Below, piece by piece: positions 1 through 9,035 of a stretch of 60,140 bases of DNA; positions within the stretch are counted from its first letter, which is position 1; every line of letters begins with the position of its first letter. The notes below the pieces were generated by a model. That model was not told the origin of the DNA. It saw only the letters and a program-made list of their open reading frames with translations, and did no database searches. The position numbers and the translations under genes are program-made. Source of the DNA: an uncultured Clostridia bacterium (lineage in GTDB: Bacteria; Bacillota; Clostridia; Oscillospirales; Ruminococcaceae); assembly GCA_947627985.1 (NCBI GenBank), contig CANQYD010000008.1:1-60140 (forward strand). Direction: 5' to 3'.

Positions 1-185
1 AAAAAATGCTGGACATGGGCAAAGTAATCTGCCCCGAAAGACAGTTTATTTTCGGCGAAATGCCGGAGAATACATATGTGGATTACTCGCAGCTCAGAGC
101 AGAAATACCGATTGAGTTTGAATGCCAATCCGACTTCAAAGAAAGCATCCTAAAAACGGCGAAGTGGGTCAAAGAAAACTTATGA
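1..185 (+). CDS. C-terminal end of an NAD-dependent nucleotide-sugar epimerase/dehydratase (partial)
   Basis: Only the last 60 residues are in the window, read from base 3 to the TGA at 183-185. The tail SDFKESILKTAKWVKENL matches the usual end of extended SDR sugar epimerases and dehydratases, where a TDFxEGIxKTxxW helix closes the substrate domain. The next gene follows within about 15 bases on the same strand, so it belongs to the same polysaccharide operon. The substrate cannot be told from this fragment, and the NAD-binding half lies outside the window. Confidence 0.6.
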   Translation, partial: KMLDMGKVICPERQFIFGEMPENTYVDYSQLRAEIPIEFECQSDFKESILKTAKWVKENL

Positions 186-198
186 AATGAGGAATAAA

Positions 199-1362
199 AT
201 GGGAAGAATCATCGTTGTCGGCACCGGGTTTTCGGGCAGCATACTTGCCCGGAAAATTGCCGAGGAATGCGGTCGCAGGGTCGAAGTCATTGAAAAGCGC
301 TCGCACATCGGCGGAAATATGTATGACGAGTACGACGAAAACGGCATACTCATTCAGCGCTACGGTCCGCATTTTCTGAATACGAACAAGTATTTCATAA
401 TTAAATTCCTTAAGCAATATGCCGAGCTTTTCCCGCACAATACCAAGCTTCTTAGTTATCTCGACGGGCAGTATATCCGTCTGCCGTTCAACTTCCAGTC
501 GGTTCAGGAGCTTCTGGGTGCCGAACGCGCGGAAATCGTCATAAATAAGCTTCGGACTAACTTCCCCGGAAGCGACCGCGTGCCTATCCTTCAGATCGTC
601 GATTGCCCGGATAAAGATGTTTCGGATTTTGGCACGCTGCTGTTTGAAAAAGCGTTCAGAACCTACACCTCTAAAATGTGGGGAACCGACATCAACAAAA
701 TCGACAAATATGTGCTCGAACGCGTGCCCTTCGCGATGAACTACGACGAGCGCTATCTCAACAAGGATTTTCAGTACCTCCCGAAAAACGGCTTTACCGA
801 AATTTTCCGTAATATGCTGGATCATGAAAAGATATCCGTTCATCTTGAAACAGACGCCCTTGAGCATATTGAATTTAAAGATAAACATGTCCTGTACGAC
901 GGTGAAAATGTAGAACTTCTCGTGTTTACCGGTCCTATTGATGAGCTGTTTGATTATAAATTCGGCAGCCTGCCCTACAGGTCTTTGGATATTCGCTATG
1001 AATACAGCGATGAGGATTCCGTTTTGCCGGCTGAAATCATTTCCTTCCCGCAGGCTGATGGGAAAACGCGCAGCACCGAGTACCGAAAGATCATGTTCGA
1101 CGAAAGCGAATGCAAGGGCAGCGTAGTTGCGACGGAATATCCGCTTTGGTATGACAAAAATGCCGAGATCGGAAATATTCCATATTATCCCGTCGTCACG
1201 GAAGAGAGTAACGAGATGTATGAAAAATATGTCGCCGAAGCCCGAAAATACGGTAACATCGTCCTCTGCGGTCGCCTCGCGGAATTCAAATACTACAACA
1301 TGGACGTCTGCATCGAGCACGCGCTCCAAAAATTCGAGGAAATAAAGGAGAGGTTAAAATGA
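199..1362 (+). CDS. glf: UDP-galactopyranose mutase
   Basis: Flavoenzyme that converts UDP-galactopyranose to UDP-galactofuranose, the donor for galactofuranose in cell-surface glycans. The N-terminus carries the FAD dinucleotide-binding loop GTGFSGS (residues 8-14) followed by the acidic end of strand 2 ([12 protein letters not shown]). The family hallmark [10 protein letters not shown] follows at about residues 55-65. Length (387 aa) is normal. The frame is open from an ATG at 187, but the ATG at 199 is preferred because GAGGA lies about 6 bases before it and the protein then begins directly at the FAD strand. The stop overlaps the rfbA start as ATGA, indicating translational coupling. Confidence 0.93.
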   Translation: MGRIIVVGTGFSGSILARKIAEECGRRVEVIEKRSHIGGNMYDEYDENGILIQRYGPHFLNTNKYFIIKFLKQYAELFPHNTKLLSYLDGQYIRLPFNFQSVQELLGAERAEIVINKLRTNFPGSDRVPILQIVDCPDKDVSDFGTLLFEKAFRTYTSKMWGTDINKIDKYVLERVPFAMNYDERYLNKDFQYLPKNGFTEIFRNMLDHEKISVHLETDALEHIEFKDKHVLYDGENVELLVFTGPIDELFDYKFGSLPYRSLDIRYEYSDEDSVLPAEIISFPQADGKTRSTEYRKIMFDESECKGSVVATEYPLWYDKNAEIGNIPYYPVVTEESNEMYEKYVAEARKYGNIVLCGRLAEFKYYNMDVCIEHALQKFEEIKERLK

Positions 1363-2237
1363 AAGGCATAATCCTCGCGGGTGGCAAGGGCACTCGGCTC
1401 TACCCGAACACAATCTCGGTCTCAAAACAGCTCCTGCCGATATACGATAAACCGCTTATATATTACCCTCTGTCGGTACTATTGCTTGCAAATATCTCGG
1501 ATATCTTGATTATTTCCACCCCGCAGGACATTGACAATTACCGCAATCTTTTGGGCGACGGCTCGAGAATCGGCGTCAAGTTTACATATGCCGTTCAGGA
1601 CAAGCCTCGCGGTCTTGCCGACGCGTTTATCCTCGGCGCGGACTTCATAGGTTCGGACAGCGTTTGCCTTGTTCTTGGAGACAACGTCTTTTATGGGCAG
1701 TATTTTTCATCAATCCTCGAACAGGCTAAGAATCAGGCGGAAACTTCCGGCGCGGCAATCTTCGGGTATCCTGTAAAGAATCCGAAAGAGTTCGGCGTGG
1801 TGGAATTTGATGAACATAATAAAGTAATATCCATCGAAGAAAAGCCGCAGAAGCCGAAATCCAACTATGCAGTCCCGGGGTTATACTTTTATAACAACGA
1901 CGTCGTGAACATCGCGAAGAACGTCAAACCATCTGCGCGTGGAGAGATTGAAATAACCGCCATCAACAATGAATACTTAGAGCGCGGGCAGCTGCAAGTA
2001 ACGCTGATGGGCAGGGGAATGGCATGGCTCGACACCGGCTCGCCCAAAGGAATGCACAAGGCGAGCGGATTCGTGAAAACGATTCAGGAAATGCAGGGGT
2101 TTTATATCTCTTGCATTGAAGAGATAGCGTGGCGCAGAAAACTCATCTCGACCGAGCAGCTTAAAAAACTCGGCGAGGAGCTGAAAATGACTGAATACGG
2201 GCAGTATCTGCTGTCCTTAACGGAGGACATCAGATGA
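1359..2237 (+). CDS. rfbA: Glucose-1-phosphate thymidylyltransferase
   Basis: Makes dTDP-glucose from dTTP and glucose-1-phosphate, the first step of the dTDP-rhamnose/deoxysugar pathway. The nucleotidyltransferase signature GGKGTRLYP is at residues 8-16, followed by [18 protein letters not shown], which is characteristic of RfbA/RmlA. The catalytic region LGDNVFYG is also present. The length of 292 aa is standard. It overlaps glf upstream (ATGA) and the acyltransferase downstream by four bases. rfbB is three genes on; rfbC and rfbD are not in the window and are probably upstream or elsewhere. Confidence 0.95.
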   Translation: MKGIILAGGKGTRLYPNTISVSKQLLPIYDKPLIYYPLSVLLLANISDILIISTPQDIDNYRNLLGDGSRIGVKFTYAVQDKPRGLADAFILGADFIGSDSVCLVLGDNVFYGQYFSSILEQAKNQAETSGAAIFGYPVKNPKEFGVVEFDEHNKVISIEEKPQKPKSNYAVPGLYFYNNDVVNIAKNVKPSARGEIEITAINNEYLERGQLQVTLMGRGMAWLDTGSPKGMHKASGFVKTIQEMQGFYISCIEEIAWRRKLISTEQLKKLGEELKMTEYGQYLLSLTEDIR

Positions 2238-3284
2238 GCGAAAAGCGAAATATTACGATTGATGTCATAAAAGCTGTCGCCATATTGCTTGTGATTTTGG
2301 GACACAGTATTCAGTACGGTTGTGGGACAGAATATCTTGAGAGTAACGCCTTCTTCCAGAATCCTCTTTTTGAATATATTTATTCATTTCATATGCCGCT
2401 GTTTGCTATGATAAGCGGGTATTTGTTTTACTACACTGTAAGCAAACGAAACCTAAAAGAGATAATTTTCAACAGAATTCAGAGGCTGTTTATACCGATT
2501 TTATCATGGCAAGTCGTCCTTTGCATTTGGAATGCTGTTAAAAATGTTGTAAAATCCGGCGGGGGGGGTAAACATATTATCTGTAATTTTAAGTTATAAA
2601 GATGTTATAAGTAATATGTGGTTTTTGTGGAGTATGCTCGGACTTTCTATGGGCACGGCGATTGTGCATTTTGCATTTAAGGACAGTATTTCTGTATATA
2701 TTATAGGTTTTATTATTTCACCGTTTTTACCCTATCTCGGAGGATATATCTGGCTGTATCCGTTTTTTGTAGGAGCATATTTGTTTGCAAGATATAATAA
2801 TAAACTTTCATTTTTCATTGATCATATAAAGAAACCGTATGTCATTGCAACGCTCGTTATTTTGCATTTTGTCTTGGTTTTGCTTTGGAAGAATGACTAT
2901 TATATTTATGTACCGCCGGGTTTGGGCTTTACTGTGTACGGTCAGGAAAATCACATTAAATATTTCATCGCACTGTTTTACAGAACTTTTGCCGGGGCAG
3001 TCGGCAGTATTGCTGTAATTTTGGCAATTGATGCAGCAGTAAAATTTGTTGCTCCGAAAAATGTTAATAAATTTGTAGGCATGCTGTCAAGATATTCGCT
3101 TGGCATATATGTTTTCTCGGTTCATATTCTTAGCGGAGTTGTATCATGGCTCGTCCCGGGAGACGGTTTTAATTTAATTACAGTATTGGCAATAGCATTA
3201 GTGCAAGTAATTATATCATTGATTGCAATGATTATAATAGATAAGATTTATATTACAAGAAAACTTCTTTTAGGAGGAAGATAA
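2234..3284 (+). pseudogene. Membrane acyltransferase (acyltransferase 3 family), frameshifted at a G8 run
   Basis: Two reading frames together make one acyltransferase-3 type membrane protein. Frame 1 (2234-2599) begins [20 protein letters not shown] and has the family pattern of a His after helix 1 (LVILGHS) and FHMPLFAMISGYLF. Frame 2 continues through to 3284 with several further hydrophobic segments and the usual basic C-terminus. The frames join at eight consecutive G at 2561-2568: with seven G the frame reads through as GGGVNILSVILSYKD into MWFLWSMLGL with no stop, giving about 350 aa, the normal family size. Such enzymes O-acetylate surface polysaccharide. As given the gene is off; this is either phase variation or an assembly length error. 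Confidence 0.85.
2561..2568 (+). repeat. Homopolymer G8 tract inside the acyltransferase gene
   Basis: Eight consecutive G in the coding strand. Seven would restore the full-length reading frame. Mononucleotide runs of this length are typical slipped-strand mispairing sites, and also typical sequencing-error sites. Confidence 0.9.
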
Positions 3285-4304
3285 ATGACAATTATTGTAA
3301 CCGGCGGCGCGGGATTCATAGGCTCAAACTTCATCTTCCACATGCTGAAAAAGTACCCCGACTACCGCATGATTTGCTTGGATAAGCTGACCTACGCGGG
3401 CAATCTATCCACACTCGAACCTGTAATGAGCAACCCAAATTTCAGATTCGTGAAGTTAGATATTTGCGATAGACAAGGTGTCTATGCACTCTTTGAGGAG
3501 GAGCGCCCGGATATTGTCGTCAATTTTGCGGCAGAAAGTCACGTCGACCGAAGCATAGAAAATCCGGAAGTCTTTTTGCAGACCAATATCCTCGGCACGC
3601 AGGTGATGATGGACGCGTGCAGAAAGTACGGCATTAAGCGCTATCATCAGGTGTCAACGGACGAGGTTTACGGCGACCTGCCGCTTGACCGCCCCGACCT
3701 GTTCTTCACGGAAGAAACGCCTATACATACATCGAGCCCGTATTCGGCATCGAAAGCGTCCGCAGATTTGCTGGTACTTGCATATCATCGCACATTCGGA
3801 TTGCCGGTCACGATTTCGAGATGTTCAAACAACTACGGACCCTACCACTTCCCGGAAAAGTTAATTCCATTGATGATTGCAAACTGCCTCAATGACAAGC
3901 CTCTGCCGGTCTACGGCAAGGGTGAGAACGTCCGCGACTGGCTTTATGTCGAGGATCATTGCAAGGCGATTGACCTCATCATTCATAACGGCAGAGTCGG
4001 CGAGATTTACAATGTCGGCGGGCATAACGAGATGAAAAACATTGACATCGTTAAGCTGATTTGCAAAGAGCTCGGCAAGCCTGAAAGTTTAATAACTTAT
4101 GTAACCGACCGCAAGGGCCACGATATGCGGTACGCGATCGACCCGACTAAGATACATACCGAGCTCGGTTGGCTCCCGGAAACTAAGTTTGAGGACGGAA
4201 TCAAGAAGACGATTAAATGGTACCTCGATAACAGAGAGTGGTGGGAGACCATTATCTCGGGAGAGTACCAGAATTACTACGAAAAGATGTATGGCAATCG
4301 TTGA
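3285..4304 (+). CDS. rfbB: dTDP-glucose 4,6-dehydratase
   Basis: Second enzyme of the dTDP-deoxysugar pathway, converting dTDP-glucose to dTDP-4-keto-6-deoxyglucose using bound NAD. Extended SDR features are all visible: GGAGFIGSNF at the N-terminus, the active-site stretch STDEVYGDL, the YSASKAS motif (YxxxK), and the substrate loop NNYGPYHFPEKLIPLMI. Length 339 aa is normal. The ATG follows directly after the acyltransferase stop and has AGGAGG at a good distance. It is the last gene of the surface polysaccharide block; base composition changes sharply just after it. Confidence 0.95.
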   Translation: MTIIVTGGAGFIGSNFIFHMLKKYPDYRMICLDKLTYAGNLSTLEPVMSNPNFRFVKLDICDRQGVYALFEEERPDIVVNFAAESHVDRSIENPEVFLQTNILGTQVMMDACRKYGIKRYHQVSTDEVYGDLPLDRPDLFFTEETPIHTSSPYSASKASADLLVLAYHRTFGLPVTISRCSNNYGPYHFPEKLIPLMIANCLNDKPLPVYGKGENVRDWLYVEDHCKAIDLIIHNGRVGEIYNVGGHNEMKNIDIVKLICKELGKPESLITYVTDRKGHDMRYAIDPTKIHTELGWLPETKFEDGIKKTIKWYLDNREWWETIISGEYQNYYEKMYGNR

Positions 4305-4370
4305 ACAATAAATAGAAGTAGTCATAGTATTACAGCTACATGAAAAGTGCTGAAAAGGACATCTATTGAT

Positions 4371-4871
4371 ATGGACAAGGAATTGAGAACTATTGGTATG
4401 GCAAGAGTGCCACTTTCACTTGGAAGGACTTATTTAAATATCCCTGGAGGTGACCACATTATATGCAACGTAAACCTAATTGACGCCATTAAGTATATAG
4501 GATGTAATTATGGGTATGGCTCGGAAAGCAATCTTAAAAAAGGAATTAGGTTTATATATAATAATGTGTCTGGGTGTTCAAAAAGACAAATTAAATTAAC
4601 ATTAAGAAGCATAAAAAACGATATGCTGCATAATCATAACGAAGAAACATATATATTTAGATGTAGCAGAGAATATTACACAGCAATATACAAATTAGTG
4701 CTTGAGTCATCCAAAAGTTTTTTAATTGAGAAAAGAACATATGATTCAGATAGTCTAGTTTCAGATGTGAAAAAAGGACTTTTATATGTCTCACAAAATA
4801 GCAATAATACAACTGATAGTCATGATGCCTTAAAAATATACCACGGAATAATAGACCTTGACAAAGCATAG
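4371..4871 (+). CDS. Hypothetical protein, first gene of an AT-rich two-gene unit
   Basis: No recognised family. The protein is about 166 aa from the ATG at 4371; a GTG at 4347 would add eight residues, and neither start has an ideal ribosome site (AAAAGGA lies about 11 bases before the ATG). It looks soluble and mainly alpha-helical, rich in Lys, Asn and Ser, with no signal peptide or membrane segment. A central stretch (KRQIKLTLRSIKNDMLHNHN) could be a helix pair. It is followed after 16 bases by a membrane protein gene, so the two are probably coexpressed. Base composition is much more AT-rich than the polysaccharide genes to the left, suggesting acquisition. Confidence 0.6.
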   Translation: MDKELRTIGMARVPLSLGRTYLNIPGGDHIICNVNLIDAIKYIGCNYGYGSESNLKKGIRFIYNNVSGCSKRQIKLTLRSIKNDMLHNHNEETYIFRCSREYYTAIYKLVLESSKSFLIEKRTYDSDSLVSDVKKGLLYVSQNSNNTTDSHDALKIYHGIIDLDKA

Positions 4872-4887
4872 AAATGAGGCTTTAGCA

Positions 4888-5616
4888 ATGAAAAACAAAG
4901 TAAATGAATGGCAGGAATTAAGTCTTAAAAAAGATGTTGAAAAAATTCGTCGGTCGATTTCAGAAAAAGATGTAATAGATTATGCTTTTATGGTTGAGGC
5001 ATTACTTGCATTTTGGACTTTAGTTTCTGACAAATTTATTGATTTCTCAAATATTAAAAAAGCTTATATATACGTGATTGTTATTATTTTATTTATTGCA
5101 CCATTTATTGTAGCAGGCTTCGCTAAGATAATTTCAAAAAGGATACGTGTAGGTAACTATAAATCATATAGCGTTTCGGAATTAGTTGATTCTTTTGATA
5201 ATGATATTTGTTATTGTGTCATGACTGCAGACTCATATGTACAAATGTTAAATGAGGCAATGACACTGGTTGGACAAAATGATAGTATTTGCAATTTTTA
5301 TTATATAGAAGTGTGTTACTACATTAACAGAGCAAAATATATGCTTGCCCGTATGGAATATAAAGTTTCTCATATTTTCACTAAAGAAACAGATAGTGTT
5401 CTTTCTGATGGAAAGATATTGTATTATAGATTAGAAAATGTGATGGATCTAATTAGTCAAGTCGATGCTTTTTTACTCCAAATAGAAACTGGTAAAGTCG
5501 AAGCTAAATGTAACCCTGAAATAAAAAAGTTAAATCAACTCTATGATGACCAGTATGCCGTATTTAGAAATACTGTCAAATCGTATTTTAAAGAGAATGA
5601 TGTAGACTGCAAGTAA
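4888..5616 (+). CDS. Hypothetical two-TM membrane protein with a cytoplasmic helical domain
   Basis: About 242 aa from the ATG at 4888, which has a GAGG eight bases upstream; an earlier in-frame TTG at 4858 is less likely. Residues roughly 30-50 and 60-85 (KKAYIYVIVIILFIAPFIVA) are hydrophobic and probably form a hairpin in the membrane, followed by a long helical, charged C-terminal part. No known domain was recognised. The general plan, two N-terminal membrane helices and a helical cytosolic tail, is shared with the protein at 12505-13176 in the same island, though no sequence similarity is obvious. It may be a membrane-acting partner of the preceding soluble protein. Confidence 0.6.
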   Translation: MKNKVNEWQELSLKKDVEKIRRSISEKDVIDYAFMVEALLAFWTLVSDKFIDFSNIKKAYIYVIVIILFIAPFIVAGFAKIISKRIRVGNYKSYSVSELVDSFDNDICYCVMTADSYVQMLNEAMTLVGQNDSICNFYYIEVCYYINRAKYMLARMEYKVSHIFTKETDSVLSDGKILYYRLENVMDLISQVDAFLLQIETGKVEAKCNPEIKKLNQLYDDQYAVFRNTVKSYFKENDVDCK

Positions 5617-5768
5617 TAATAGATTGACAAAAGAAGTTTGAGACAAAAAAGATAACTACATGGTCTGCGTATTGTAGTAATTCATCAAAACAGAGAGGTT
5701 GAGGTTGTGATTAAAAACATATAACCTAAAAGGAAAATATTCAAAATATTTCGCTCCACCAGAAAGAT

Positions 5769-5797
5769 AAAAAGACGGAACCAATCAATGTTCCGTC
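5769..5797 (-). terminator. Rho-independent terminator-like hairpin, minus strand
   Basis: Perfect 8-bp stem GACGGAAC/GTTCCGTC with an 8-base loop; read on the minus strand it is followed by five T. No intact minus-strand gene ends here, so it may be left over from a lost gene. Confidence 0.4.
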
Positions 5798-5942
5798 TCA
5801 AAAATCAACTTGATAACACGTCTTTCCAGTCGTTTGGGAACCCCCATAAAAGACAGATTAATGATATCTTGGTACCAGTCTATCCCTCGTTGCTTGAAGT
5901 TCGTTTCTTACTATTGTAGGACGTTAAAAGACATCAAACATA

Positions 5943-5976
5943 GCAGAGTTGGACAAAAATGTCCGGCTGCTTTTTT
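5943..5976 (+). terminator. Terminator-like hairpin with T6 tail
   Basis: GCAG and GGACA pair with TGTCC and CTGC around an AAAA loop, with a small internal loop, followed by six T at 5971-5976. It could end the 4371-5616 unit. Confidence 0.45.
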
Positions 5977-6147
5977 ATTATGCAATCGCTTTGCTCCCGG
6001 TTTGTAATTGGTCTTTTAAGGGGGTGTCCGAAGCGACCACATTTAAGTTAAATGGGGGAAGTGGAAAGCGTTTAGTAACGGTGAATTGTCCAGCAAAAAA
6101 TTTTTATAATGTGGTGGAAATGGACACTTCCGTCTTTTAAGATTCAC

Positions 6148-6176
6148 TTGACAATGCAAAATACATATGATATAAT
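6148..6176 (+). promoter_or_regulatory. Consensus sigma-70 promoter for the AbiEi-like antitoxin gene
   Basis: TTGACA at 6148-6153 and TATAAT at 6171-6176 with an exact 17-base spacer: both hexamers are perfect. It leaves a leader of about 45 bases before the ATG at 6230. Such a strong promoter on an antitoxin gene whose toxin partner is destroyed is notable. Confidence 0.85.
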
Positions 6177-6229
6177 ATGCTCGTATTTAAAGTCTTAAGT
6201 CCGTATATAATATATCATGGGAGATCTCA

Positions 6230-6883
6230 ATGACATACACAGAATTTATAAGCAAACAGTTAGCGGAATACAATGTTGGGCAACCAATCTATACACGCGA
6301 CATCTCTAAAAAACTCGCGTCCACATATGAAATACCGCCAAAGGAAGCTTCTGCAGCTGTTGCAGTTGTATTTAAGCGAGTAATGAGCAATACAGTGTTT
6401 CCGAATCTTCGATTCTATCAAAATGGAATCTATTATTTTACTGCTGTCACTCCATTTGGCGAGATTGGGATCAATAAGGAACAGCTGATAGCGGATAAAT
6501 ATCTTTTGCCTAACGAAGGATATGAAACGGGATTTACGGTACTTCATCGTATCGGACTCACTACGCAGCTTCCAAAAGAGAGATGTATTGCAACCAACCG
6601 GGCAACCGGAAGTATTCGTATGGACAAAAGGCTAAATGTTTTGGTTCGTCCTCCAAAAGCAAGAGTTACAGAAAGCAATAAAGTATATTTACAATTTCTT
6701 GATGTACTGGACATAATGGAAAATGCGCCTGTCGATGCAGAACGCCCATATGAATTGCTTGGAAAATATGCAGAACAGATGGGGCTAAAGTATGAATATT
6801 TGTTGGCACTGGCAGACAGATACTATACCAGAAAAACCATAGCTGAGCTCGCCCATACGGCAAGTGAAGGAGGGATACTATGA
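6230..6883 (+). CDS. AbiEi-type antitoxin / transcriptional regulator (type IV toxin-antitoxin)
   Basis: Resembles the AbiEi_4/DUF6088 antitoxins, which have an N-terminal winged-helix domain that represses the abiE operon and a C-terminal domain that opposes the AbiEii nucleotidyltransferase. The N-terminal 80 residues (YTRDISKKLA, then RFYQNGIYYF) fit the winged helix; the middle contains the typical YLLPNEGYETG..L..IGL stretch; the C-terminus is helical. Length 217 aa fits the family. The stop overlaps the following ATG as ATGA, the usual coupled arrangement of AbiEi and AbiEii. The assignment rests on both sequence pattern and context. Confidence 0.75.
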   Translation: MTYTEFISKQLAEYNVGQPIYTRDISKKLASTYEIPPKEASAAVAVVFKRVMSNTVFPNLRFYQNGIYYFTAVTPFGEIGINKEQLIADKYLLPNEGYETGFTVLHRIGLTTQLPKERCIATNRATGSIRMDKRLNVLVRPPKARVTESNKVYLQFLDVLDIMENAPVDAERPYELLGKYAEQMGLKYEYLLALADRYYTRKTIAELAHTASEGGIL

Positions 6884-7185
6884 ATCTTCATGAAAACAGA
6901 GATGCTTTCAGAGTATTGATTGAGGATATTCATAATAGAACGGGATACCGTTCTGATGTATAGGAAAAGGACTATTATGTGGTGCTAATTCTATCTGAAC
7001 TTGCCGAAAAGCAGCAAAACGGACTGCCTGCATATTTTAAAGGCGGTACTGCATTATATAAAGCGCTAAAATCCACTAACCTTTTTTCAAATGATACCCC
7101 AATTTGGACTAAACAATGCCTTCAAATACATATCATCTATTTGCCGGATTCAGCTAAATCAAATCATTTTGTTCGGAGGTTCTAA
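6880..7185 (+). pseudogene. AbiEii-type nucleotidyltransferase toxin, inactivated remnant
   Basis: Starts in an ATGA overlap with the antitoxin and reads 27 residues ending TGYRSDV before an in-frame TAG at 6961-6963. Beyond the stop the same frame continues EKDYYVVLILSELAEKQ and then FKGGTALYKALKST, which are the conserved AbiEii motifs (EKDYxV and FKGGTxLxK). The sequence then leaves the family: the catalytic Asp pair expected in FSEDIDL is replaced by FSNDTPIWT and the frame ends at 7185. About two thirds of the expected 260-300 residues are missing. The toxin is therefore destroyed by a nonsense codon plus a 3' deletion. Confidence 0.8.
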
Positions 7186-8336
7186 TGACACGACTCCAAA
7201 TTTATACACTATCTTTGCCGCTGGCGTATTATACATATGATCTTCGCAGCGACCAGGGAGAATTCATTTTAGGATTGGGTGATACCATTGAGTGGGACGA
7301 GCCATGCCCAGTAGATGTGCCATATCCTAATGACAATCACAGGAGATATCAAGCGACGGAAAGTATTCATTTTTCTATTTCCTGCAAAAATAATGTTCAC
7401 ATAGATGATAAGGGCAATAGTTCCTATGAGATGCCGGATAAACAGTTTATGTGTGTTGTTTCGGGCATAGTTGCAGAATCGAAAATAAAGGCAAGGGAAC
7501 TTGTTGACGAATCGATCTTAAAAGCCTGCAAGTCGCTAAGCGTTCTAATGAGCCTTAACAACGGTAATAAGCATGGGTATCAACCGAGAGTCGAGCCTAT
7601 GTTCAATCAGCAGGAGTGGTCGATTGACAAATATGAACCATATGAGGCATTGATTGAGAGGGAATATGGGTCGAGTGAGTATATAGATGAAAATGGAAAC
7701 AAAATAATACGGCTGTATGCGTCGGATAGCATTGATATCGAGGTTAGTGTGCATCATGTTTTATTTGGGAAAATGGACATCTCACGGTTTTTCACATATT
7801 ACGATCTTGAAAAGTCGCCGGCGTTAAGCTTTGTAGTCGATGAGTATTACACAGCGCTTGGGCGGGAGTCTGTTTCAAGTAAATTCTTTCACCTGTTCAC
7901 GATAATTGAGTTTATTGAAAGAGAATATGCAGCCTTGGCAGATACGGAGAAAGTTTTTGATGAAACTGATATGCAGACAGTTTCAAAATGTATCGAGCAA
8001 ATTGATATGCCCAAAGGTAAGAGAGATCGACTGAAAAGTTCTGCTATGACAATGATGGACAAAATCACTGTGCTTGGAAGAAATGCAAAGCTGGTCAACA
8101 TACTTCATAAAATGGGAATAAAAGAATTTGATGATTGCGGAACTCATTTTGTTGTAGATAAAACGTGCATTGAGAAACTCACGGACTTGCGCAATATTTA
8201 TTTTCACGGTAAAAGACGTAAGGCAGAGAACCCCGTCAGTCATATCAGCGTAGACTTAGCCGTTACGAAGCTTATGTATATCTGCGAAAAGGTAATAGTC
8301 TATATTGCGGGGAATAATGAATGGCGGAATATGTAA
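7186..8336 (+). CDS. HEPN-domain protein (Apea-like), putative ribonuclease
   Basis: 383 aa from the ATG right after the toxin remnant (the coding start is read at about 7185, with GGAGG five bases upstream). The C-terminal 130 residues look like an Apea-type HEPN domain: a helical region with IIEFIEREY, then LTDLRNIYFHGK, giving the R-x4-H catalytic pair at Arg336 and His341, followed by a last helix. HEPN proteins with this pair are metal-independent RNases common in phage defence and toxin-antitoxin modules. The N-terminal 200 residues match nothing known and may be the sensor. The location in an island with AbiE and other accessory genes supports a defence role, which remains inference. 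Confidence 0.65.
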
Positions 8337-8352
8337 AGGTATTAAGAAATGA

Positions 8353-8412
8353 ACGACGGTACGAGATCTGAATGCTTTTATTGGAATATTCAGATTTCGC
8401 ACCGTCGTTTTT
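8353..8412 (+). terminator. Rho-independent terminator after the HEPN gene
   Basis: ACGACGGT at 8353-8360 pairs with ACCGTCGT at 8401-8408; an inner stem GATCTGAAT/ATTCAGAT extends it, and five T follow. It lies 16 bases after the HEPN stop codon. Confidence 0.8.
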
Positions 8413-8520
8413 GTGTGTAAAAGCCTTATTTATGCGGGCTTACAGGTTCGTGTGTTTTCATCAGAAGAGCATTTGTAATCGCACTAACAATTCAAAATCA
8501 GACCACAAAGACATGGTGGG

Positions 8521-8616
8521 ATTACCGAGTATGACGATTCTATTGTGAGGAGTCTTGTAGCAAGGGTTATTGTATGCCAGAATGGAATTATTGAGGTTAT
8601 TATCAAATCTGAATAA
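8521..8616 (+). pseudogene. Serine recombinase C-terminal remnant
   Basis: The frame ending at TAA 8614-8616 reads ITEYDDSIVRSLVARVIV then CQNGIIEVIIKSE. This fits the very end of large serine recombinases, where a FDxxLxxxLVxxIxV strand is followed by a turn and an xIEIxFK strand. Stops interrupt the frame just upstream (before about 8500), so only about 30 residues are left. It suggests a former mobile element in the island. The fragment is short, so the call is tentative. Confidence 0.4.
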
Positions 8617-8820
8617 TTTCAAGTCATCAATGTTGGCAACATACGATGTGCTTTTTCTGGAAATCTTCATTGGTTTGGCTCTACGAATCAGAAAAAGCGA
8701 TAATTACGCCATCTTGCTTGAACCGGCGGTTAATCTCCTGCAAAGCTATCAGGGTTCAAATGATTAGTAACTACAATATTTGTGACAGTATATGAAGTGA
8801 ATCCCGCGAATGTTAACTTC

Positions 8821-8849
8821 TTGACGAAACCGGCCTTTTGATGTATAAT
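8821..8849 (+). promoter_or_regulatory. Sigma-70 promoter for the AlbA_2-type gene
   Basis: TTGACG at 8821-8826 and TATAAT at 8844-8849 separated by 17 bases. A second TTGACA occurs at 8870-8875 with a poor -10. The start would be near 8857, giving a long AT-rich leader. Confidence 0.65.
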
Positions 8850-9035
8850 CTAATAATATCAATACCGATTTGACATAATATCAAGTATAAGTATATGCGC
8901 AATATGAGATTACTTTGCGAAAAACAGGTGAGCAGATGCTTGAGCAGCTCAAAAATACCCAATAAATTGAGCGGTAGTTAACTGTATGACGCCTTAAACA
9001 TACAGCAAAATTAATGTGAAACGAGGATCAGTCAG

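Larger units (their letters stand above)
5617..6229. other. Intergenic remnant region with hairpins, a degenerate inverted repeat and a promoter
   Basis: No convincing gene. It contains a minus-strand terminator-like hairpin (5774-5797), a plus-strand terminator-like hairpin (5943-5976), an imperfect 17-base inverted repeat pair (6024-6040 and 6111-6127) and, at its right end, a consensus promoter that serves the AbiEi-like gene. Short open frames here have no family resemblance. Confidence 0.6.
8413..9035. other. Decayed intergenic region between HEPN gene and AlbA_2 gene
   Basis: No intact gene. Contains a probable serine recombinase C-terminal remnant (8521-8616), then AT-rich sequence without clear coding signal, and the promoter at 8821-8849 for the downstream gene with a leader of roughly 180 bases. 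Confidence 0.55.

Noticed and set aside
169-1329. Open frame of 386 codons antisense to glf
   Set aside because: Shadow of the well-supported UDP-galactopyranose mutase; no domain pattern and no ribosome site.
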